Shown one piece after another: positions 32,136 to 41,829 of a stretch of 64,000 bases of DNA. The stretch lies in contig MKZN01000008.1 of NCBI GenBank assembly GCA_001938995.1, positions 62,001 through 126,000 on the forward strand. Direction: 5' to 3'. The notes beneath the pieces were generated by a model. The model made no database searches, was not told the DNA's origin, and was given only the letters and a program-made list of their open reading frames with translations. The position numbers and the translations under genes are program-made. Source of the DNA: Bacillus pumilus (lineage in GTDB: Bacteria > Bacillota > Bacilli > Bacillales > Bacillaceae). The stretch's first letter is position 1; each line of letters opens with the position of its first letter.

Positions 32136-33134
32136 TTAGAGAAATGCGTTCAAGACAAAATATACAAGGGCAGCTAATGTACCTGAAATCGGTAATGTAA
32201 TGACCCAAGTGACAAGCATTCGTTTTGCAGTACCCCAGTTTACACCTTTTACTCTGTGTGCAGAACCTACACCTAAAATAGAAGATGAAATGACATGTGT
32301 CGTACTAACAGGTAAATGGATAAACGTTGCACCAAAAATAATGGCAGCTCCAGTTAAGTCAGCAGAAACGCCGTTTACTGGACGAATTTTCATGATTTTT
32401 CCACCGACAGTTTTAATAATCTTCCAGCCGCCAACAGAAGTCCCAAGTCCCATTGCAAGAGCACAAGAGAATTGAACCCAAAATGGAATATCATCTGTTG
32501 TATGTAGGTTCGCTGCGATTAAAGCCATCGTGATAATTCCCATCGCTTTTTGCGCATCGTTCGTACCATGGGTATACGATTGAAGTGCAGCTGTTAAAAT
32601 TTGAACACGACGGAATTGTTTATTCGTTTTTGCGAGATTGTTGTCTTTGAACATAAATTTAATAATGGTATAGACGATATAACCTACAACAAAAGCCAGG
32701 ATAGGTGAAATCAAAAGTGCTTGAATGATTTTAATGAATCCCGAATAGTTTAAAGCGCCAAAACCCGCAGAAGCGATAACAGCTCCAGCAATTGATCCAA
32801 TCAGTGCATGTGAAGAGCTACTCGGAATCCCGTAATACCAAGTAAGCAAGTTCCAAGTGATGCCTGCAATTAACGCGGCCAAAATGACGACAGACCCGTT
32901 TTGAAGTGTAAATGGATCTGCGATGTCCTTGGTAATAGACTTTGCCACACCTGTAAATGTCATTGCTCCAATAAAGTTCATAATCGCTGCCATAATAATG
33001 GCATGTCGTGGCTTTAAAGCTTTCGTTGAAACTGAAGTAGCAATGGCATTTGCAGTATCGTGAAATCCGTTAATAAAATCAAAAGCAAGTGCAAAAATAA
33101 CAATAAGTATGGTAAGGATAATTAATATGTCCAT
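32136..33134 (-). CDS. pit: Low-affinity inorganic phosphate transporter Pit
   Basis: Proton- or metal-phosphate symporter of the PiT family, 332 aa with about nine membrane helices. The duplicated signature is present: GFHDTANAIATSVSTKAL near residue 22, and an inverted GANDAQKAMG-like motif in SYTHGTNDAQKAMGIITMAL near 187. It ends TLAALVYFVLNAFL. Start ATG at 33134. It lies 15 bases downstream of ykaA and both are probably cotranscribed, as in B. subtilis. It provides bulk phosphate or metal-phosphate uptake when phosphate is plentiful. Confidence 0.95.
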   Translation of the reverse strand: MDILIILTILIVIFALAFDFINGFHDTANAIATSVSTKALKPRHAIIMAAIMNFIGAMTFTGVAKSITKDIADPFTLQNGSVVILAALIAGITWNLLTWYYGIPSSSSHALIGSIAGAVIASAGFGALNYSGFIKIIQALLISPILAFVVGYIVYTIIKFMFKDNNLAKTNKQFRRVQILTAALQSYTHGTNDAQKAMGIITMALIAANLHTTDDIPFWVQFSCALAMGLGTSVGGWKIIKTVGGKIMKIRPVNGVSADLTGAAIIFGATFIHLPVSTTHVISSSILGVGSAHRVKGVNWGTAKRMLVTWVITLPISGTLAALVYFVLNAFL

Positions 33135-33149
33135 TTTAAACTAACCCCG

Positions 33150-33767
33150 TTACGCATTCTTCATAATTATTGTTTCTAGATTGTTGGCAACACTTTGACA
33201 ACAATCAGCGATGTCTTCAAGTGTTTCGTAAATTTCTTTGTATTGAATGACCTTAATCGGATCTTTTTCTTTTCCAAACAAGTTCTTTAATGATTTACGA
33301 TGAAGATTGTCACAATTATGTTCAATCTCTTTGATTTTAATTGCGTGCGGATGAATATCCTTTAAGCGATTTTCAGCCAGTAGTTCTATGGTGATCAGTA
33401 TTTCTTTTGCACATTCTCGGATGTAGTGACTGAATTTGTCGATATGTTCGTCTGAGCTAGTGATTGAGTAAATTTCCATTGTTGCTGAAAATTGCTCGAT
33501 GCCATCTAATACATCGTCGAGGCTGTTCGTCAATTGAAGAATGTCTTCACGCTCAATCGGTGTAATAAAGGCTTTGTTCAGCTCTTTAATCATAGTATGA
33601 ACATGATGATCTCCTTTTGTCTCATATTCCTTCAATGTGTCAGAAAACTCTTTCAGAGTGGTTTGATTAGTTACTTTATAGCTAACAAAATACTCAGCAG
33701 TTTCATCTAAATTTTTAGCAATTTCCGTTAACAAGACGGAAAACTTGTCTTTTTTCCTTTTTAACAT
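33150..33767 (-). CDS. ykaA: DUF47 phosphate-transport accessory protein YkaA
   Basis: PhoU-like helical protein of the DUF47 (TIGR00153) family, 205 aa, matching the B. subtilis length. It is almost all helix: LLTEIAKNLDETAEYFVSYK, DTLKEYETKGDHHVHTMIKE, ITPIEREDILQLTNSLDDVL, IKEIEHNCDNLHRKSLKNLF. E/DxxxD metal-cluster-like motifs occur on the helices. The ATG at 33767 has GGAGGG at 7 bases; upstream in-frame codons are dismissed. It precedes pit in an operon and probably modulates Pit activity. Confidence 0.93.
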   Translation of the reverse strand: MLKRKKDKFSVLLTEIAKNLDETAEYFVSYKVTNQTTLKEFSDTLKEYETKGDHHVHTMIKELNKAFITPIEREDILQLTNSLDDVLDGIEQFSATMEIYSITSSDEHIDKFSHYIRECAKEILITIELLAENRLKDIHPHAIKIKEIEHNCDNLHRKSLKNLFGKEKDPIKVIQYKEIYETLEDIADCCQSVANNLETIIMKNA

Positions 33768-33973
33768 GTAAAAACCCTCCATTGTATAAATGAGACAATG
33801 CACACAATTAATAATTATATATTCTTTTGTCGAAAAAAAACAGGTGTAGTCGAAAATTTCTTCACTTTTTCTATTTGATCTTATTCTGACCTAAAGATAA
33901 AATCTCAACACACCTTTTTGAGAAAGGGCAAATGAAACGAAAATGTGAGACCTATTATGCTCCTCCAAAAAGG

Positions 33974-34432
33974 TTATAAAGCAGCATGAATCAGCTTGAA
34001 ACGTTCACAAACAAGTAGCATATCATTTTTGAATGCTAGTCCATAAGGCTTTAACGCTTCTGTGAAGAATTCTTTATGCACTCTGTACCAATAGTCATAT
34101 GTTAGATCCCCTTCGCCTTCTGCACGTGCAAATGATTCAGACACTTGATTCATTGGGATAATGTCTACATGCGTGATTTGGATGATCGCTTTAGGCACAT
34201 CATGACTGTCCAAAATGATGCTGTATTGTCCAACCTTTGGAAGTGGTTCCTGTTCTTTTTCATACAATATATGACCTGAACAAGTGGCTGTTTTTTTCCT
34301 TTGCAAGACAAGATCAAGTAGGTGATCTGGGTTAGCGCCAAACGCCCAAGCAGTGACAGAGGCGTCTACTGGTGCTGATTCTGATGTCTCTTTCCAATAA
34401 CCTTCCCAAAATAATTTGCTATTGTGGTCCAC
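33974..34432 (-). CDS. ASCH domain protein (YhfF-like)
   Basis: A 152-aa soluble ASCH-fold protein. The family core is seen in VTAWAFGANPDHLLDLVLQR KKTATCS, then LPKVGQYSIILDSHDVPKAI, IQITHVDIIPMNQVSESFAR and the AEGEGDLTYDYWYRVHKEFF segment, all diagnostic of the YhfF subgroup. ASCH proteins are thought to bind RNA or modified nucleosides; one bacterial member deaminates or deacylates modified cytidines. The start is a GTG at 34432 with AAGGAGG at 7 bases. It is monocistronic. The interval from here to steT is not contiguous in B. subtilis. Confidence 0.88.
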   Translation of the reverse strand: MDHNSKLFWEGYWKETSESAPVDASVTAWAFGANPDHLLDLVLQRKKTATCSGHILYEKEQEPLPKVGQYSIILDSHDVPKAIIQITHVDIIPMNQVSESFARAEGEGDLTYDYWYRVHKEFFTEALKPYGLAFKNDMLLVCERFKLIHAAL

Positions 34433-34659
34433 GGTTTTTCCTCCTTTGCTATTTGTTTATTATACCTTTAAGTCAAATTTGTGGAAATGTTATGCCTTTT
34501 TCCCTATTTGAATTACGTGTCATATGTTTGGAAAAAGAACGAATCATTTTTTCTGAATAGGATGATAGAATGAAAAATTTAGAAATTTTAGAAGATTCTA
34601 TTGTGTTCTGGTCAAGAAGTAGGTAATGTCAAAGTAAGAATATGGAAGGGGTGTTGTTC

Positions 34660-36414
34660 ATGAAACGCATTACTCTAACTGTTTTGTCCATATGTCTACT
34701 TGTTTTTTCATTTTTCCTGCCTGTCAGTCAAGCCACCGCAATAGAAAGTCAAGGGAATAAAGTAGCTGTCGGTAAAGATGGTATGGTGGCTACGGCTCAT
34801 CCGCTTGCTTCGGAAGTGGGTGCTGATGTATTGAAGAAAGGTGGAAATGCAGTGGATGCTGCCGTTGCCATCCAGTATGCGCTCAATGTGACAGAGCCGA
34901 TGATGTCAGGGATTGGCGGCGGAGGATTTATGATGGTTTATGATGGAGAGACGAAAGAGACATCCATCATCAATAGTAGAGAACGAGCACCACAGGGCGC
35001 AACACCTGACATGTTTTTGACAGATGAAGGAAAGGTGATTCCGTTTGCTGAACGCTCCACACATGGAAATGCAGTAGGTGTTCCTGGGACAGTAAAAGGT
35101 CTTGAAGCGGCACTAGATAAATGGGGTACTCGATCTATGAAGGAATTGATTGAGCCTTCCGTTCATCTCGCAGAGGATGGATTTGAAATTGATTCTGTTC
35201 TGGCAACAGCCATTGATGATCATCAAAAGAAATTGAAAAAAACGGCCGCTGCGCCAATATTTCTGCCAGATGATCAACCGCTCAAAGAAGGAGATCTACT
35301 TGTCCAGCCAGGTCTGGCGAAAACGTTTAAGTTGATTGCGAAAAAAGGAAGTAAAGCGTTTTATGAAGGAAAAGTAGCAAAGGCGCTTGCGAAAACGGTT
35401 CAAGACTTCGGTGGTACGATGACAACAAAAGACATTGGTCACTATGAAGTCAAAACTGACAAGCCAATTTGGGGTGACTACAAAGGATATCAGCTTGCAA
35501 GTATGCCTCCTCCGAGCTCAGGCGGTGTGTTTATGCTACAAATACTCAAAATACTTGACCACTTTAACTTATCTCAATATGACCCAAAATCATTCGAAAA
35601 ATATCAGCTGCTTGCTGAAACCATGCATCTCTCCTATGCTGACCGTGCGGCATTTGCCGGCGACCCCGAATTCGTAGATGTTCCACTAAAAGGACTATTA
35701 AATGATGACTACATTTCAGAAAGAGCCTCTCTCATTCAATTAGATCAAGTGAATCGTAACCCAAAGGCAGGAGATCCGTGGGCGTATGAGGATGAAAATA
35801 ATCCTTCACCAATTGTCTCACAGCCGGAAGATAAAACCATTGGGGAAACCACCCATTTTACAGTGGCAGATCAGTGGGGAAATGTCGTCTCTTTTACGAC
35901 AACCATTGAACAGTTATTTGGAACAGGAATCCTCGTACCGGAGTATGGTTTTTTCTTAAATAATGAATTGACGGACTTTGATGCAGTGCCTGGAGGAGCA
36001 AATGAAGTTCAGCCCAACAAACGTCCATTATCAAGTATGACACCGACAATTATATTTGAAGATGGAAAGCCTGTGATGACAGTGGGGTCCCCTGGTGGAA
36101 CGACCATTATCGCTTCTGTGTCACAAACAATCCTGAATTTGCTCGAATATGATATGAAGCTTCAAGAAGCGGTGGAAGAGCCAAGAATTTATACCAACAG
36201 CATGACTTCTTATCGGTATGAAGTAGGTGTCCCTCTTGATGTGAGAACAAAATTAAACGATCTTGGGCATAAATTTGAAAGTTCATCTATTGATATAGGA
36301 AATGTGCAAGCTTTACTCATTGATCGAAAAGCCGGTACATTTACTGGTGTAGCAGATTCAACAAGAAATGGAACCGCCATTGGCGTTAATTTAAAGCTAT
36401 CTGCAAAAGAATAA
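34660..36414 (+). CDS. ggt: Secreted gamma-glutamyltranspeptidase
   Basis: Extracellular enzyme that transfers or hydrolyses gamma-glutamyl groups from glutathione and poly-gamma-glutamate; 584 aa (B. subtilis 587). A signal peptide (MKRITLTVLSICLLVFSFFL, cleavage near SQATA) leads the precursor. The large subunit has NVTEPMMSGIGGGGFMMVYD and NSRERAPQGA. Autocleavage occurs before the Thr of ETTHFTVADQWGNVVSFTTT (about residue 397), the N-terminal nucleophile of the small subunit. SSMTPTIIFE and GSPGGTTIIASVSQ form the oxyanion and Gly loops. The ATG at 34660 follows GGAAGGGG. It is monocistronic with a strong terminator. Confidence 0.96.
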   Translation: MKRITLTVLSICLLVFSFFLPVSQATAIESQGNKVAVGKDGMVATAHPLASEVGADVLKKGGNAVDAAVAIQYALNVTEPMMSGIGGGGFMMVYDGETKETSIINSRERAPQGATPDMFLTDEGKVIPFAERSTHGNAVGVPGTVKGLEAALDKWGTRSMKELIEPSVHLAEDGFEIDSVLATAIDDHQKKLKKTAAAPIFLPDDQPLKEGDLLVQPGLAKTFKLIAKKGSKAFYEGKVAKALAKTVQDFGGTMTTKDIGHYEVKTDKPIWGDYKGYQLASMPPPSSGGVFMLQILKILDHFNLSQYDPKSFEKYQLLAETMHLSYADRAAFAGDPEFVDVPLKGLLNDDYISERASLIQLDQVNRNPKAGDPWAYEDENNPSPIVSQPEDKTIGETTHFTVADQWGNVVSFTTTIEQLFGTGILVPEYGFFLNNELTDFDAVPGGANEVQPNKRPLSSMTPTIIFEDGKPVMTVGSPGGTTIIASVSQTILNLLEYDMKLQEAVEEPRIYTNSMTSYRYEVGVPLDVRTKLNDLGHKFESSSIDIGNVQALLIDRKAGTFTGVADSTRNGTAIGVNLKLSAKE

Positions 36415-36426
36415 CATTTCCCGGGA

Positions 36427-36462
36427 AAAGAAACGCCGCTTGAGGATGGCGTTTCTTTTTTT
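36427..36462 (+). terminator. Terminator of ggt
   Basis: AAAGAAACGCC, a 10-base loop, then GGCGTTTCTTTTTTT. Confidence 0.9.
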
Positions 36463-36501
36463 GCATTTAAACAAAAAACATAGGTGAATATTTTACAGGA
36501 C

Positions 36502-36920
36502 AGCGTGTCAAACGAGGAACTTAGGTGCAGATGTCGCTTTTCATCCAGCATCTGAACCAGTAGAAAACCGAGTTATGAAAGAACAGGAGGAAAGGGAGCA
36601 GTCCTTGTCATCTTTTCTGTCGGGAGCAGTGCGCTTTTAAAAGAGGCGTTTCAAGCAGTAGCTAGAGGCGGCGCGATACTGGTCTTGCTCATTTTCCGAG
36701 AGGGGAGGTATTCATCCCAGCTGAGCGATTTTTTCATGATGAAGTCAAAGGGGAGTGGGTGCTTATTCTTTACATCCGTATCACTATGCTAAAGCACCTT
36801 GAGCTACTGAAAGAGAGGGTGGTTCACACAGAAAGATGGTGACGTATCGCTATCCGTTAAGTCAACTGTCTCAGGCGACAGAATGCGAGAGCGTTAGAAT
36901 CATGAAGAATGAGATGAAGA
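36502..36920 (+). pseudogene. Relic of a zinc-type medium-chain (sorbitol/threonine-like) dehydrogenase
   Basis: No open frame remains, but consecutive frames spell a degraded dehydrogenase C-terminus. They read NLGADVAFHPASEPVENRV near 36518-36574, then GAVLVIFSVGSSALLKEAFQ and AVARGGAILV near 36597-36686. FIPAERFFHDEVKGEWV follows near 36711, then MLKHLELLKERVVH near 36788, and TYRYPLSQLSQATE at 36842-36883. This order (NAD-domain GAD, VGSS, ARGGxxL, F..DEV, LELLKE, PLS..QA) matches the last 160 or so residues of Zn-dependent polyol/threonine dehydrogenases. At least four frameshifts are needed and the N-terminal half is gone. Confidence 0.7.
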
Positions 36921-36973
36921 GAGAAAGAGCAGTTCTTTGGACAAGGACTTTGCCTTTCTCTTTTTTTGATAAA

Positions 36974-37034
36974 AATGAAAACGCTTAAAAAATAACCAGA
37001 AATACTTGACTTCAATGAGGGTTAAACGTATGAT
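36974..37034 (+). promoter_or_regulatory. Sigma-A promoter with cre-like site before acoA
   Basis: TTGACT at 37006-37011, a 17-base spacer and TATGAT at 37029-37034 form a good sigma-A promoter. Just upstream, ATGAAAACGCTTAA (36974-36987) fits the CcpA cre pattern TGNAANCGNWNNCA in most positions. No -12/-24 (TGGCAC-N5-TTGC) element for sigma-54 is seen. Confidence 0.7.
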
Positions 37035-37038
37035 AATT

Positions 37039-37067
37039 ACAAATGTAACACAATAGAACAAATGTAA
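37039..37067 (+). promoter_or_regulatory. Direct repeats ACAAATGTAA downstream of the aco promoter
   Basis: ACAAATGTAA occurs at 37039-37048 and again at 37058-37067, 19 bases apart (about two helical turns), just after the -10 and before the ribosome site. The arrangement suits a repressor operator, possibly for the SorC-type regulator downstream. Confidence 0.45.
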
Positions 37068-37081
37068 AGGGGAGAGGGAAA

Positions 37082-38065
37082 TTGCAAAAAGAAATCACTT
37101 TGCCTAAACAGATTAGTCATGAGATATTAGCAGATTTATATAAACAAATGTGGTTGGTTCGATATTTTGATGAAAAGGTCGATCAATTCTTTGCAAAAGG
37201 ATTGATCCACGGTACGACTCATTTGTGTGTTGGACAGGAAGCATCGGCTGTTGGATCTATCGCAGTATTGAAGAAAGAAGATAAGATTGTCAGCACACAC
37301 CGTGGACATGGTCACTGTATTGCCAAAGGAGCAGAGGTCAATAAAATGATGGCTGAGCTGTTTGGTCGTGAAACCGGTTATTGCAAAGGAAAAGGCGGCT
37401 CAATGCACATTGCTGATTTAGAAAAAGGAAACCTTGGAGCAAATGGAATCGTTGGTGGTGGTATCCCGCTTGCAACAGGTGCAGCTCTCACTTCAAAAAT
37501 GAAGCAGGAAGGCTTTGTTGTCCTTTGTTTCTTCGGAGATGGTGCTACGAATGAAGGAAGCTTCCATGAAGCGCTAAACCTTGCATCGATCTGGGATTTG
37601 CCGGTTGTGTTTATTTGTGAAAACAACCAATACGGCATGTCTGGTCCTGTGAAAGAAATGATCAAGATTGAAGATATCTCAACAAGAGCAAAAAGTTATG
37701 GGATGCCAGGGGAAACAGTAGACGGAAATGACATGATTGAGATCATGAGGACAGTAGATGAAGCTGTCAGCCGCGCACGAGCAGGAGAAGGTCCATCACT
37801 CATCGAGATGAAAACATATCGATGGAAAGGCCACTCAAAGAGCGATGCAAAAAAATACCGTACACGTGAAGAAGAGACGGAATGGAGACAAAAAGATGGA
37901 ATCAAACGTTTTAAGTCCCTATTAATTGATCTCAACGTTCTAACAGAGAAGCAGGCAGCAAGTCTACAAGAAGAAGCGAAACAAGAGATTGATGCATCTG
38001 TTGAATTTGCTAAAAATAGTAAAGAACCATCAATTAACACGCTATTAGAGGATGTATACGCCTAA
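37082..38065 (+). CDS. acoA: Acetoin dehydrogenase E1 alpha subunit AcoA
   Basis: Thiamine-diphosphate-binding alpha subunit of the acetoin:DCPIP oxidoreductase (acetoin cleavage to acetaldehyde and acetyl-CoA), 327 aa. Visible features are [30 protein letters not shown], and the TPP motif [20 protein letters not shown] with ENNQYGMS. Phosphorylation-loop-like [15 protein letters not shown] follows. The start is a TTG at 37082 after GGGGAGAGGG; no better start exists. It is the first gene of acoABCL, with 16 bases to acoB. Driven by an apparent sigma-A promoter with a cre-like site. Confidence 0.94.
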   Translation: MQKEITLPKQISHEILADLYKQMWLVRYFDEKVDQFFAKGLIHGTTHLCVGQEASAVGSIAVLKKEDKIVSTHRGHGHCIAKGAEVNKMMAELFGRETGYCKGKGGSMHIADLEKGNLGANGIVGGGIPLATGAALTSKMKQEGFVVLCFFGDGATNEGSFHEALNLASIWDLPVVFICENNQYGMSGPVKEMIKIEDISTRAKSYGMPGETVDGNDMIEIMRTVDEAVSRARAGEGPSLIEMKTYRWKGHSKSDAKKYRTREEETEWRQKDGIKRFKSLLIDLNVLTEKQAASLQEEAKQEIDASVEFAKNSKEPSINTLLEDVYA

Positions 38066-38081
38066 TAAGGAGGGGAATCAA

Positions 38082-39077
38082 GTGACAAAAACAACAGGGA
38101 GAGAGATTTCATATTTAGAAGCCGTTCGTGAGGCAATGAGTCAGGAAATGAGAGAAAACCAAGATGTGTTCATTTTGGGTGAGGATATCGGGGTATATGG
38201 AGGCGCTTTCGGAGTTACACGTGGCATGATTGAAGAATTCGGTCCAGAGCGCGTACGCAATACACCGATTTCAGAGGCCGCCATAGCAGGAGGCGCAGTG
38301 GGAGCGGCATTGACAGGAATGCGTCCGATTTTAGAGCTTCAATTCTCTGACTTTATCACGATTGCTATGGACCAGCTTGTCAACCAAGCAGCCAAAACAC
38401 GCTATATGTTTGGTGGAAAAGGAAAGGTGCCACTCGTTGTCAGAACGCCAGCTGGTTCTGGAACCGGTGCAGCGGCGCAGCACTCTCAAAGTTTGGAAGC
38501 GTGGATGGCTCACATACCAGGACTAAAAGTCGTCCAGCCTTCAACGGCATATGATGCAAAAGGACTTTTAAAAGCGGCGATGGATGATGACAACCCTGTC
38601 ATTTTCTACGAACATAAACTCTTATATAAAACGATCGATGAAGTGCCAGAGGAGTCGTATTCGATTCCATTAGGCAAAGCAGATGTAAAAAGAAGCGGGA
38701 AGGACGTCACCATTGTAGCGACAGCGATTATGGTGCATAAAGCCTTAGAAGCGGCGAAGGAATTAGAAGCAGAAGGCATCGATGTCGAAATCATTGACCC
38801 GAGAACTCTGGTTCCATTAGATGAAGAAACGATCATTGAATCTGTGAAGAAAACTGGCAAATGTATCGTGGTCCATGAGGCGGTCAAACGAGGCGGCTAT
38901 GGCGGAGAGATTGCGAGTATGATAGCGGAAAGTGAAGCCTTCGACTACTTAGATGCTCCGATTAAACGACTTGGCGGTCTTGCAGTGCCAATACCTTACA
39001 ACCCAACGTTAGAAAAAGCTGTCATTCCACAAGTACCAGATATTATTGAAGCGGCAAAAGAGCTCGTACGCGCTTAA
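38082..39077 (+). CDS. acoB: Acetoin dehydrogenase E1 beta subunit AcoB
   Basis: Transketolase-like beta subunit of the same E1 enzyme, 331 aa. It shows [20 protein letters not shown], the conserved [34 protein letters not shown], and [20 protein letters not shown] with KTRYMFGG. The C-terminal domain has [16 protein letters not shown] and [15 protein letters not shown]. The in-frame extension upstream is rejected: AAGGAGGGG lies 7 bases before the GTG at 38082. It follows acoA closely and precedes acoC by 17 bases. It forms an alpha2beta2 E1 with AcoA. Confidence 0.94.
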   Translation: MTKTTGREISYLEAVREAMSQEMRENQDVFILGEDIGVYGGAFGVTRGMIEEFGPERVRNTPISEAAIAGGAVGAALTGMRPILELQFSDFITIAMDQLVNQAAKTRYMFGGKGKVPLVVRTPAGSGTGAAAQHSQSLEAWMAHIPGLKVVQPSTAYDAKGLLKAAMDDDNPVIFYEHKLLYKTIDEVPEESYSIPLGKADVKRSGKDVTIVATAIMVHKALEAAKELEAEGIDVEIIDPRTLVPLDEETIIESVKKTGKCIVVHEAVKRGGYGGEIASMIAESEAFDYLDAPIKRLGGLAVPIPYNPTLEKAVIPQVPDIIEAAKELVRA

Positions 39078-39094
39078 AGAAAGGGGAGAGGATC

Positions 39095-40417
39095 ATGCCA
39101 AATGAGATATTTATGCCGAAACTCAGCAGTACGATGGAGATCGGCACCTTACTGCAATGGTTCAAAGAAGAAGGAGATTCGGTTGAAATCGGTGAGCCTC
39201 TTTTTGAAATTATGACAGATAAGATTAATATCGAAGTTGAAGCCTATGATGATGGCATTTTTCTAAAAAAGTATTATGAAGTAGATGATCAAATTCCAGT
39301 AAATGCAGTCATTGGTTATATTGGAAGCGCCTCTGAACAAGTACCAGATACACCGCCTGCACAATCTGAAGATGAATCGCAAGAAGTAAGCGCTTCCTAT
39401 GCAGAATCAGTGTCAGAGGTATTGACAGAAGTGGACACGACAACGGATGAAAAAGTACGTGCGACACCAGCCGCAAGAAAAACAGCGAAAGTTCATCATG
39501 TTGCCATTCATGAGGTTTCTGGCACAGGACCAAAAGGAAGAATTCAAAAGCGTGATGTCGAGTCGGTTGTCAGTACTGGAGGGAATCATCAGCGAGTATC
39601 ACCACTTGCTGGGAAAGTGGCTGCCCGTGAAGGAATCGATCTCACGAATGTATCAGGCTCCGGCGCCCACGGGAAAATCATGAAGAATGATGTGACAAAT
39701 GCAAAGGCTCATACAGTAGACACCACCCCAGTGAAAACGCAAAAGATTGCTGGTATGAGAAAGGTCATCGCCGATCGCATGTCACAAAGTGCCTTTACAG
39801 CACCGCACGTCACATTAACAAGTGAAATCGATATGACGAAAGCGAAAGAGATGCGTCAGGAGCTACTGCCGGCGATTGAAAAAGAGACAGGCTACAGATT
39901 ATCATTTACAGAAATGATCATTCATGCGGTCAGCAATGTGCTCACCCGCCATCCACAAATCAATATGACGTTTGAACAAAATGAGCTGCATTTCCATGAA
40001 GAGGTTCACATTGGTCTTGCTGTCGCTGTGAAAGATGGTCTAATGGTTCCCGTCATTTCTCATGCAAATCAAAAAGGGCTAAAACAGCTGACACAAGAGG
40101 CCAAAGAGATTGGCAAACAAGCACGTGATCAAAAACTCTTGCCAGATCAGCTGAAAGGGTCAACGTTTACAATCAGCAATTTAGGCATGTATGCCATTGA
40201 CACCTTTACCCCAATTATTAACCAGCCTGAAGTGGCGATCCTAGGTGTTGGACGTATTCAAGATAAACCTGTCGTCATAGATGGTGAAATTCAGGTGAGA
40301 CCTATGATGGGTGTAAGCTTGTCATTTGATCACCGTGTTGTAGATGGTGCGCCAGCAGCTGCCTTTTTAACAGATGTCAAAAGAGTGCTTGAACAACCAT
40401 TTGAATTGCTAATGTAG
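39095..40417 (+). CDS. acoC: Acetoin dehydrogenase E2 (dihydrolipoamide acetyltransferase) AcoC
   Basis: E2 core protein, 440 aa, transferring the acetyl group to CoA. The order is: an N-terminal lipoyl domain with the lipoyl Lys in IMTDKINIEVEAYDDG (near 44), and a linker rich in Gln, Ser and Thr. Two E3-binding-like motifs follow, RATPAARKTAK...GTGPKGRIQKRD near 127-160 and SPLAGKVAAREGIDLTNVSG with GAHGKIMKND near 175-205. The catalytic domain ends with SFDHRVVDGAPAAAFL. Having two peripheral-binding-type segments is noteworthy but may be normal for AcoC. The ATG follows GGGGAGAGG. Confidence 0.93.
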   Translation: MPNEIFMPKLSSTMEIGTLLQWFKEEGDSVEIGEPLFEIMTDKINIEVEAYDDGIFLKKYYEVDDQIPVNAVIGYIGSASEQVPDTPPAQSEDESQEVSASYAESVSEVLTEVDTTTDEKVRATPAARKTAKVHHVAIHEVSGTGPKGRIQKRDVESVVSTGGNHQRVSPLAGKVAAREGIDLTNVSGSGAHGKIMKNDVTNAKAHTVDTTPVKTQKIAGMRKVIADRMSQSAFTAPHVTLTSEIDMTKAKEMRQELLPAIEKETGYRLSFTEMIIHAVSNVLTRHPQINMTFEQNELHFHEEVHIGLAVAVKDGLMVPVISHANQKGLKQLTQEAKEIGKQARDQKLLPDQLKGSTFTISNLGMYAIDTFTPIINQPEVAILGVGRIQDKPVVIDGEIQVRPMMGVSLSFDHRVVDGAPAAAFLTDVKRVLEQPFELLM

Positions 40418-40429
40418 GAGTTGAATCGG

Positions 40430-41812
40430 ATGACGAAAACGTATGATCTGACGGTCATTGGAGGAGGGCCAGGTGGATATACTGCCGCCCTTCAAGCAGC
40501 AGAACGTGGACGAAAGGTTGCTTTAATTGAAGAAGACTTTCTAGGCGGCACATGCTTAAATCGAGGCTGTATTCCTTCAAAAACATTGCTCAAACATGCA
40601 GAAGTCATTGAATCGATTGAAACAGCGAAAAACTGGGGAATTGAAACAGGCGATCTCGTTCTTTCCTTCGACAAAATGAGGAAGCGGAAAGATGACGTCA
40701 TTGAAAAATTAAGAGGCGGTATTGCTTATTTATTAATGCAAGGAAAAATTGATGTATACAACGGCAGAGGCACAGCTGTCACGAAGCATCGCATTGACAT
40801 TAAAACGCAGGGTGGATCTGAGTCGATCGAAACAAAGGAACTCATTCTAGCAACTGGATCATCACCTGCCATCCCGCCCATTCCAGGGTTACAGGAGATT
40901 CAATTTGATACGAGTGATACGATCTTTAACATCCCGGAGATCCCTGCATCTGTCGTCATTATCGGCGGAGGGGTGATTGGTCTTGAATTAGCATGCATCT
41001 TCCAAAGCTTGCAATCAAAAGTCACCATTATTGAAGCGTCTTCATCCATTATTCCGCAAGAGGACGAAGAAGCGTCCAAACTCCTACAGAGAGAATTGAA
41101 GAAAAAAGGGATTCAGTTCGCAATCAAAACAACGGTCACAGAGGTGACAGAAAAAGAAGGGGTCAAAGCGGTACATGCAAAAGATGATAAAGGTGAAACT
41201 CATATCTATACGGCTGAAAGACTGCTCGTTTGTGTGGGCAGAAAGCCTAATGTTTCAGCTGCACATCAGTTAGATCTTCAGCTAGAAGGACCCTTTATCA
41301 AAGTGAATGACCAGATGCAAACAAGTGTTAACGGTGTTTACGCAGTTGGAGATGTTGTAGGTGGCTACCAGCTAGCCCATGCAGCCATGTCAGAGGCGGC
41401 AGTGGCGGTCAGCAATATATGTGGCGAGCATGAAAACATGAATAACCGCATCGTTCCTCGATGTATGTATACATTGCCAGAGGTGGCAAGTGTAGGACTT
41501 ACGGAAAAAGAGGCAAAAGCAAGAGGTTTGTCGGTTCAAACAGAACGATTCGATTTAGCAGCAAGCGGAAAAGCATTAGCAGCAGGTCATCAGATAGGCT
41601 TCATTAAATTGGTGTACGACACGGCATATGGTGAAGTGATTGGCGCCACAATGGTTGGACCGCACGTCACAGAGATGATATCAGAAGCTTCCGCATTTAT
41701 GTATTTAGAAGGAACAGCAGAAGAGATGGCCAAAATGATCCATCCGCATCCAACCATTTCAGAAGGTTTTTACGAAGCAGCACTTCAAATCGTCCGTAAG
41801 ATGAGAGCCTGA
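40430..41812 (+). CDS. acoL: Dihydrolipoamide dehydrogenase E3 of the acetoin complex, AcoL
   Basis: FAD disulfide oxidoreductase of 460 aa that reoxidises the lipoyl group with NAD. It shows the FAD motif VIGGGPGGYTAALQAAERGR, the redox disulfide GGTCLNRGCIPSK (near 38-50), the NAD motif VVIIGGGVIGLELACIFQSL, and YAVGDVVGGYQLAHAAMSEA. The C-terminal catalytic HPHPTISEGFYEA contains the active-site His-Glu pair. The ATG at 40430 is 9 bases from AGGAG; the short upstream in-frame extension overlaps that site. Last gene of the operon. No acoR follows, unlike B. subtilis. Confidence 0.94.
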   Translation: MTKTYDLTVIGGGPGGYTAALQAAERGRKVALIEEDFLGGTCLNRGCIPSKTLLKHAEVIESIETAKNWGIETGDLVLSFDKMRKRKDDVIEKLRGGIAYLLMQGKIDVYNGRGTAVTKHRIDIKTQGGSESIETKELILATGSSPAIPPIPGLQEIQFDTSDTIFNIPEIPASVVIIGGGVIGLELACIFQSLQSKVTIIEASSSIIPQEDEEASKLLQRELKKKGIQFAIKTTVTEVTEKEGVKAVHAKDDKGETHIYTAERLLVCVGRKPNVSAAHQLDLQLEGPFIKVNDQMQTSVNGVYAVGDVVGGYQLAHAAMSEAAVAVSNICGEHENMNNRIVPRCMYTLPEVASVGLTEKEAKARGLSVQTERFDLAASGKALAAGHQIGFIKLVYDTAYGEVIGATMVGPHVTEMISEASAFMYLEGTAEEMAKMIHPHPTISEGFYEAALQIVRKMRA

Positions 41813-41829
41813 TGTCTAAACAAGGATAG

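Noticed and set aside
36210-36551. 113-aa minus-strand frame across the ggt 3' end and terminator
   Set aside because: Runs through the ggt coding end and its terminator in reverse; no ribosome site or recognisable features.
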